A DNA stretch of 64,000 nt, taken from NCBI RefSeq assembly GCF_900496995.4, contig NC_044012.1, positions 25,706,759-25,770,758 on the forward strand, in the 5' to 3' direction. The stretch comes from Aquila chrysaetos chrysaetos. Taxonomy: Eukaryota > Chordata > Aves > Accipitriformes > Accipitridae. A program made the position numbers and the translations under genes. The notes below the pieces were generated by a model. It made no database searches, was not told the DNA's origin, and saw only the letters and a list, made by a program, of their open reading frames with translations. Every line of letters starts with the position of its first letter. Position 1 is the first letter of the stretch. Below are positions 57,853 through 64,000 of the stretch, in pieces.

Positions 57853-60530
57853 AAATGTTATACAGCGTTAGACTGGGGTCTTCATAATCAGGCAGCATGT
57901 GTGCAATAACACATAGTATTAGACAATAAAACAGCAGCGTAAAAACCAGTGCATGGTAGAGTACACATGCTCTGAATGAACGAACTGTCTGTATCTTCTC
58001 TTTCTCAATTTATAAACTTTCTTCTGTTAAAGTCTATCACTGAATAGCTGGAACAAGTTGGTCCCATAGAAGAAAGAATAACATGGGCTGCTTTTGCAGG
58101 ACACTAAGTATTTGCTACTGCTGTCAGTGAAAATATATTTCAATACCAAATTTTTTAAAGCTGAAACCAGAATTGTAACATCTGCTGTGCATACAGGGAT
58201 AAAGGAAGAGGCAGGAAGGCTCTGAAGAGCAAGAGCTTTTTATAGCTTTCTCAGGCTGCCTGGAGGATCTGAGACATTCTTGCACATTTACTAACTAGTT
58301 CCTGCTTTTTTTTTATTTATTTTTTTTTCTTTGCATATGGCTGCGTTCCCACTAGTGAATTTGTTTTGTTTACTGTTTAAGTTTATTGCCTGGACTTATC
58401 TTGGCATTGGATGAAAACCACGATCCATGGTGTCTCTTTCATCTTTTTGGTTTGCATCCTTTAAATATGCCTGGCTCCATTATACGGACTACACCTTCCC
58501 AAAACGTGGATGAGTCTAAATTCAATTTGGTTAGGAAATTTGTCTGCTCTTTAGCATTTTGGTCACACTGGTCCATGGGAGTACCACCTGCTGTCACAGC
58601 AAGAGCTTTTAATTTAAGTCCTGAGTGTGCAATTTCATCCCTGATAAGTGACTGTGATGGGATTGCTACTCTTTGTAATATTCCAAAGAGCAGTATCCCA
58701 AAGCTTTCAACTCCTGGGATGAGGAGACTGAGCCAGGGAGGTTAACTTAACATATGATCACCTTCAGGAGAGGACTTGTGATTCTTTTTATCATCACTAT
58801 ACCTTTTAATGAGTTTGTTTTCAAAACCACATGCTTCTCTTATGGTCAATAGATAGTGATTGCTATGAAGGAATGTGTTTTTTAACATTTTGATACAGCA
58901 GTAGTGTGTCTGTGTGTGTGCCTCAGTAAGAACATTGGGGAAAGACTGGTAAATCTCAAGGGATAGGAGAGCTTCAGTCAGTAGTGTCACTGATGGGGGT
59001 CATCACACACCTAAGAACATCCAGTGACTGATGATTAGAATGGGGTTTTAAACATGTAATTTTGTGCAAATACTTATTTGTATTTTAAGTAAAAAATGGA
59101 AGGACTCCAGTTTGTGACACCATATAATGTGAGGAAGTTTGTGAAATTCATTAGTAATCCTGGTCACAAACCTTAAATGCTGATCATGTTCAAATAGTGT
59201 TACATACCTTCACATTTTCTGATAACGTATTATTTGCATGTCTGAGCCATTGATGAAAATGTGTTGTGAACTTTGAAGACTTTTGTTCTTCAAAAGTGTA
59301 CAATCAGCATTTATTTCCCAGGAGATCTTCATGAAGATACCCACAGTTCAGAGATAATTTGCATGTCTCTAGCTAAGTGATTTAAACATTAGGGGAGGAG
59401 AGGAGAGATTGGAATACTGATCCCTGCCCTAAAGTCTGCTTATGCATTGTATGCAATTACTTTTTAATCTAGAAATTGTCTTTGAAAAAGAAATTGAATT
59501 GGTGCCCATCGCAATGTTCTTTAAGACCATGTAAAATGAAGACAACATTATTTGCTTTCAAAAGAGGAAAAAAGAACAAGAATATTATAAACTTCTGTAA
59601 GTAGCTACCATTAATTTGGAGTATAATTTTGTATAATAGTGCAAGACACAGTAGGGTAAAATAATAATTTAATGGCAAATGTAAAACTGTTTGGCGTCTT
59701 TAATGACCCTATACGTAAGCTTGTGCAAGACTTTGAGTGCAAGTGCCTCTGACTAGCCTAAAATTCACATGCATCCTCAATCTGACCTAAATTGTTTTCC
59801 TGGATTTTGATGTAAGAAGAAAGCAAAAACTGCAGACTCCTTAGATTAAGGACTTTCACACTCGGTTCCCAAATTGACGAGCTGTGTCTCAAATTCCTTC
59901 ATGGAATTGTAGTAGTTTAATATTAAATGAACAGATCAGACTGCTGATACCCTTTCATCCTGTCTCCAATGTCAAGAAAATAAAACAATATGTTCCCTCA
60001 AATAATCTGTTTCCCAGTAAGTACCTTTGAGACTGGTAAAGTGTAATCAGCTCTGCTAAGTGCTTTCTGTAACAGTTTTATTTTCTGAACTTGTGCAGCT
60101 GTCTGGCTGTTTGAGAGGAATTTGGCAAACCTACAGTCCAATTCAGAGTCAGAAATAGTAACTTCTGGCCTTTTCAGAGTGAGATGTGTCAAAAACTCAT
60201 GCTCTCCACGAAAAGGGAAGGAGGATTTCACAGGATACTTCACATGCGTCTTTCCTAATGTATGTATTCATCTGTGTCAAATGACGTATATTGCATATAT
60301 TGTGCTTAGGATGCAAAATAATTTCTTTAGTAACTCAGATGAATCAGTTGATCTGGCCAGGAATTAACTGGGCTCATAAGAATTTAAGATAAAAGAAACC
60401 TCTATAGTAGAATGCATATATTATGGTAAGGAAATGAAATCAAGGCAATAAATACAAACAGTGAGGAAAAAGTAAATCATCTGCTGGCAATATTTTGCAT
60501 ACAAGAAGTCTTTAGCAATTGCCTGGTAAA
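57853..60530. other. AT-rich upstream region of gene D
   Basis: No gene is recognised. It carries the ordered unit blocks: ttggcattggatgaaaacca near 58401, tttagcattttggtcacact near 58551 and the noncoding block at 59200-59460. A short gt microsatellite lies near 58905. Confidence 0.5.
59200..59460. repeat. Keratin-cluster noncoding block upstream of D
   Basis: Contains tttgcatgtctgagccattg near 59233, gaactttgaagacttttgtt near 59267, a cttcatgaagatacccacag phrase and ggaatactgatccctgccct, which matches gacctgatccctgctttt upstream of B. It lies 1.35 kb before the gene D TATA box. Confidence 0.6.
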
Positions 60531-60536
60531 TAGCTG

Positions 60537-60649
60537 CATGCACAAAGTATGTCTCAGGTCCTCAGGCACTCTAGGACACAGTATAAAAGCCAGCACAGTA
60601 AGAGTTGCTGCCATCCATTTCTTCTGTTTTATTCTCTTTGGTGAAAACG
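60537..60649 (+). promoter_or_regulatory. Gene D promoter and noncoding exon 1
   Basis: CATGCACAAAGTATGTC starts at 60537, TATAAAAG is at 60582-60589, and exon 1 ends at 60649 with donor aaaacg/GTAAGT. A degenerate second copy of the upstream element (gcatacaagaagtcttt) lies about 40 bases further upstream. Confidence 0.85.
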
Positions 60650-61852
60650 GTAAGTCTGAATCTGCTTACTATCTTTCAATGTCCTGAATTGTTGCCTTCA
60701 TTGTATCTTACTTTTACACTGTCTTATCTATAGCAGTCTAAGGTTTATGCTCTTTATCAGTGTGTGTGTGTGAGACCTGAAAGTAGCTCTTTCTCTAAAA
60801 GAAGGTAGCTGTTCTTTGAAGGGTGGCAGTTGCTGGATGCAGGACTTCAGACTCATTTTTCATTTGTGTCACTGGATCATTCAGTTCCAAGATGTTCAAA
60901 TCTCTACATGTGAATTGCTCAGCAACTAGAACTAGATGTGGCGAATTGTACAGAGATTTTGGCTTTCTTGGAGCTTTTTCTGTACATAGAGAAGTAAGTG
61001 GGCTCAGATTTTCAAAAATGTGCTGAACATTATTGAAAGTATATTCCCTCTTCCACCAGGATACCATGAAAATAATCCTTCTCTGTTCCTACACGCTTTG
61101 GGACCAGAAATACTTTAATCATCTCTTTCTAAAATGCTCTAAATACTTTGGCACTAGATTTCCATTGCAGCACCTCAGTAACCTATGACTGAAATTTCCA
61201 TAGTAAAGCTTCCACCTGTTCTATTTGCTTATCAAATGATTTTGGACACTGTCAACTTCCATTTGCCCCCCTTCAGAAACAGGCAGAAAGTTGCTTTCTC
61301 TGTAAGACTGATGTAAGGAGAAAAAAGCACAAAGGGGAAGATTAAATAAGAATTAGGCAGAATATTTGTTATTTTGCTGTTTAAGAGGCAAGCTCATCTG
61401 TGGGGAGGATAACAGCACCCTTTCACAGGTGAGTGTCACATTATCAGGTTATACTCCTCACTTCTACCTGCTGAGGAATTTTTTTCTTCTTCTTCCCTCT
61501 GTTGTGGGGTAAAGTTTCTCCTAGCCGTATCATACAGGAGATCTTAAGTCTTGTCCCTCGCTTCCCACTTATTACAGGGCTGCACGCATCCTGGAGGAGT
61601 GTTGTGGGAAATGAGCTATCAAAGACTGCTCAGGAGCAGGTAGAGCTACCCTCTGTAGTGTGGAGGAGTTTGGGTTTCATTGAAGTCTGCTTTCAACCCA
61701 AGACAACTCATTATTCCATTCTCCACATAGTTTCTAGTTAGTTTCTTGTACTCTCCATTATCTTAGCAGCTTAATTACATGACTATAATTATGACTTCTT
61801 TCATGTTTTTTCTTCCTTCCCTGTGTTTCAGACTTAGCTCCATCCCGCAGAC

Positions 61853-62185
61853 ATGTCCTGCTATGACCTGTGTTCTCCCACTCCCTGTGGCCCAACCCCA
61901 CTGGCAAATAGCTGCAATGAGCCCTGTGTCAGGCAGTGCCAGGATTCGACATATGTGATCCAGCCCTCTCCCGTGGTGGTGACCCTGCCTGGCCCGATCC
62001 TCAGCTCCTTCCCGCAAAATACCACAGTGGGATCCTCAGCATCTGCAGCTGTAGGGGATGCTCTCAATGCTGGCGGGGTCCCTATCTCCTCTGGCAGCTC
62101 CTTGGGACTCGGGAGCCTTGGATATTCAGGTCTAGGTGGCCTTTATGGGAGGTCCTACCGTCGTTACAACCGGTGTGGGCCATGA
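61853..62185 (+). CDS. Feather-like keratin gene D (110 residues), terminal cysteine lost
   Basis: Intact beta-keratin starting [20 protein letters not shown] with the core [15 protein letters not shown] and a Gly/Ser/Leu tail ([20 protein letters not shown]). The start follows the acceptor (tgtttcag, ending 61831) by 21 bases. Two features stand out. The product ends RYNRCGP: where sister genes have CCG TGC TAA this gene has CCA TGA TGA, so the last cysteine codon has become a stop. A tyrosine replaces the usual valine at the start of the core (DSTYVIQ). At the DNA level it is the most diverged of the A-D group in the core, so it has escaped the sequence sharing seen between the array and A-C. 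Intron 60650-61831. Confidence 0.9.
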   Translation: MSCYDLCSPTPCGPTPLANSCNEPCVRQCQDSTYVIQPSPVVVTLPGPILSSFPQNTTVGSSASAAVGDALNAGGVPISSGSSLGLGSLGYSGLGGLYGRSYRRYNRCGP

Positions 62186-62511
62186 TGAAGTCTTGGGGAA
62201 AAACCACAAAGGAACAATGAGAAGCTTAAAAGCATGATCCGGATGCAGGACTGAGTTCATGACCATAGCCCTATGCTTGCTGACCACCCTCAGCTTTTCC
62301 CTAAGCTAATGGGACTGCAGGAGCTTGGCATTTCTGATTTAATGCCTTTTTCTGTTATTAATGAGGTGAAAAATGTAACTTTTATTGTTGCATGTAGGAG
62401 TTGGGTGTCCAGCTGTAAAGCATTACCTTGAAATGGATGATTAGTTTTATCCATATTCAACCCTACTGCTTTCTTATGCTGTACATTTTTTTTAAGTTCT
62501 AGTTCTCACTC

Positions 62512-62517
62512 ATTAAA
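62512..62517 (+). terminator. Gene D poly(A) signal
   Basis: ATTAAA in ctcattaaatttatggtgca, 325 bases after the stop codon. Confidence 0.7.
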
Positions 62518-62529
62518 TTTATGGTGCAT

Positions 62530-63360
62530 TGTAATATGTGTCTTGCAATGTTCTTCCTCTCTCTTCCTCTTTGGAGCCTTCTCTGGGAGAAATTTGCCTG
62601 TGCATAAATTCTCAGTACCAGGCAGATCTTCATTTAAATCATACCATACCAATTACTAAGGAGGTAATCATAGATAGATGTAGCAATGAGTAATACCCCT
62701 TTTTCCATAGATATATTTTCCCTTAGTCACACTTCTTTAAGTACAATATGAAACAATCATTCCTGGCTAACAAGCAATCAATGGGGAGAAATAGGTGGGA
62801 AAGGTAACACTGTCTTACAGGCATTATATCATTTCATCACTTGGTATTCCAGTTCATTGGAGCTCAGAAAATCTCAGCAATCTCTGGTGTTTTTTTCATA
62901 CTAACTTTTTATATTATGAAGAGGATTTTGCCATTAACAAATAATGGCAGTAAATATCAGGAAGAACATTTAAAAATCAACAAAATAAAAAAGAAATCTA
63001 TGATTCTTCCTTTGTTGTCTTGCTAGTTTAGGAACGCTGCAATTACGTGGTAATTGGTTGCTAAATTATGTGGTGACTGGGGGGCTTTTGGGGTGTCACC
63101 AGAAATCCTCAGAGCAATAACAATTACCCTGCCTGTTCTGAGCCCTAGGGAAGATGATGACTGCTAAAATGCTAAACAAACATTCATTAACGCAATGCTG
63201 TTGATGCCTTAACAATCCAAATTAAACTTTCATTCCACATTTTAAAGAGAGATTGAGCAGGGCAGATTGTTTGATAAATTAACTCAGCACACCAGGGAGT
63301 TTTGCTCCAAGAGGAGGCTAAAGGACAAATGACAACCAGAGAGGCTCTTGTGCAACACCA
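62530..63360. other. AT-rich convergent intergenic stretch
   Basis: Lies between the ends of gene D (plus) and the scale/claw-type keratin (minus). No gene or named repeat is recognised. Confidence 0.5.
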
Positions 63361-63365
63361 GGGGG

Positions 63366-63371
63366 TTTAAT
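63366..63371 (-). terminator. Candidate poly(A) signal of the right-edge keratin
   Basis: ATTAAA on the minus strand (cacattaaaccc), about 335 bases after the stop codon. The 3' UTR between is GC-rich. Confidence 0.6.
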
Positions 63372-63706
63372 GTGAAAGAGAAGTATAGCAGCCAAATACA
63401 GAAAATCAAGGCAATACAAGGGGAAATGCGTGATGCAGGTATCACGCTCTGGTACCAGTGCCCTGCTCAGGACCCAGGGGACAGCTGAGGTGATGGGGGG
63501 GATGCAGGGGATGCTGAGGCTCAGCCATGCAGCCGGGGCACACTATGGCAGAGGGTAGTGGGCTGCTGGGCACACACAGCCTCCTCCTGGCTCCATGCCA
63601 GGGCAGCTGATGCATGCTGATGGTCCCCATGGCTCTTGCTCCGTGTCCTCATGCCATGGTCCTTGCTTCAGGGCTGTTGCTGGTTCTGGGTGCCATCCTG
63701 GGGGCT

Positions 63707-64000
63707 TTAGAAAGCCCCGCAGCTCCTGCGGCGGGACCTGCCCCACCTCTGGGCACCAGGGAGGTAATATCCCATGCCACAGGAGGAGAAGCCAGAGCTG
63801 TAGGACCTCCCAAAATTGCCAAAGCCACTGGACCCATGTTGACCCCCACAGCCCAGGGAGCCCCCATAGCCCATATCATCTCCATAACCTAGGGAACGGC
63901 CATACCCAAGTGAGCGCCCGTAGCCTCCATAGCCTCCCAAGCCAAAGGGGCTCCCATAACCCTGGGAGCCCCCATAGCCAGAGGAACCCCCCAAGCCCAG
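63707..64000 (-). CDS. Scale/claw-type beta-keratin, C-terminal part only (cut by window edge)
   Basis: The minus-strand frame enters from beyond 64000 and reads a Gly/Tyr/Ser-rich tail with imperfect repeats ([19 protein letters not shown], then [13 protein letters not shown]), a closing [20 protein letters not shown] and a stop at 63707. Such Gly-Tyr repeats are characteristic of scale and claw beta-keratins and are absent from feather keratins. The cysteine-rich head, beta core, start and promoter lie outside the window, so the assignment rests on the tail alone. A keratinocyte-type beta-keratin is an alternative. It is convergent with gene D. Confidence 0.75.
   Translation of the reverse strand: MGLGGSSGYGGSQGYGSPFGLGGYGGYGRSLGYGRSLGYGDDMGYGGSLGCGGQHGSSGFGNFGRSYSSGFSSCGMGYYLPGAQRWGRSRRRSCGAF

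Noticed and set aside
1-64000. CRISPR arrays, operons, ribosome binding sites, origins
   Set aside because: The window is clearly vertebrate nuclear DNA with introns and poly(A) signals; bacterial feature types do not apply.

Overview
The window is bird nuclear DNA carrying a cluster of corneous beta-proteins (avian beta-keratins). The evidence is short intronless reading frames with the diagnostic core ([15 protein letters not shown]), cysteine-rich ends, a noncoding first exon and TATA promoters, plus CR1 LINE fragments and LTRs of avian type. The mix of feather-type, feather-like and Gly/Tyr-rich scale/claw-type members suggests the beta-keratin part of the epidermal differentiation complex; that placement is inferred.

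Layout, left to right. (1) 1-3.5 kb: one strongly diverged, acidic beta-keratin on the minus strand with an intact two-exon structure. (2) 3.5-13.7 kb: about 10 kb of AT-rich DNA with no gene I can support, but with three copies of an old noncoding block that also lies upstream of genes further right. (3) 13.7-35.5 kb: a GC-rich head-to-tail array of seven feather-keratin genes on the plus strand (FK1-FK7). Start-codon spacing is 3717, 3717, 3717, 3721, 3010 and 3010 bp. Six copies encode the same 98-residue protein; FK4 carries a 1-base insertion that removes the cysteine tail and extends the frame to 220 residues. The first four units share a CR1-bearing spacer; units 5 and 6 share a different spacer. 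(4) 35.5-62.6 kb: four older, AT-rich duplicated units of about 5.7-9 kb (here called A-D), each with promoter, noncoding exon 1, intron of 1.1-1.7 kb and a feather-like keratin exon 2. A is frameshifted, B has ACG where the start codon should be, C is intact, D is intact but has lost its last cysteine. Two LTRs sit upstream of D. (5) 63.4-64 kb: the C-terminal part of a Gly/Tyr-rich scale/claw-type beta-keratin on the minus strand, cut by the window edge.

All genes whose promoters lie in the window share one architecture: a CATGC(A/G)(C/A)AAAG-like element 43-45 bp upstream of TATAAAA, a short untranslated exon 1 and one intron in the 5' UTR; a 3' UTR ending at ATTAAA or AATAAA is seen for every gene, though in FK7 that signal is borrowed. 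The products are structural proteins that polymerise into corneous beta-filaments of feather or scale cells. The array looks like a recent expansion inside one ancestral gene of the A-D type: its left end keeps an old-style upstream region and its right end runs into an A-D-type 3' UTR. Gene conversion is visible between B and C, and probably across the beta core of both subfamilies.
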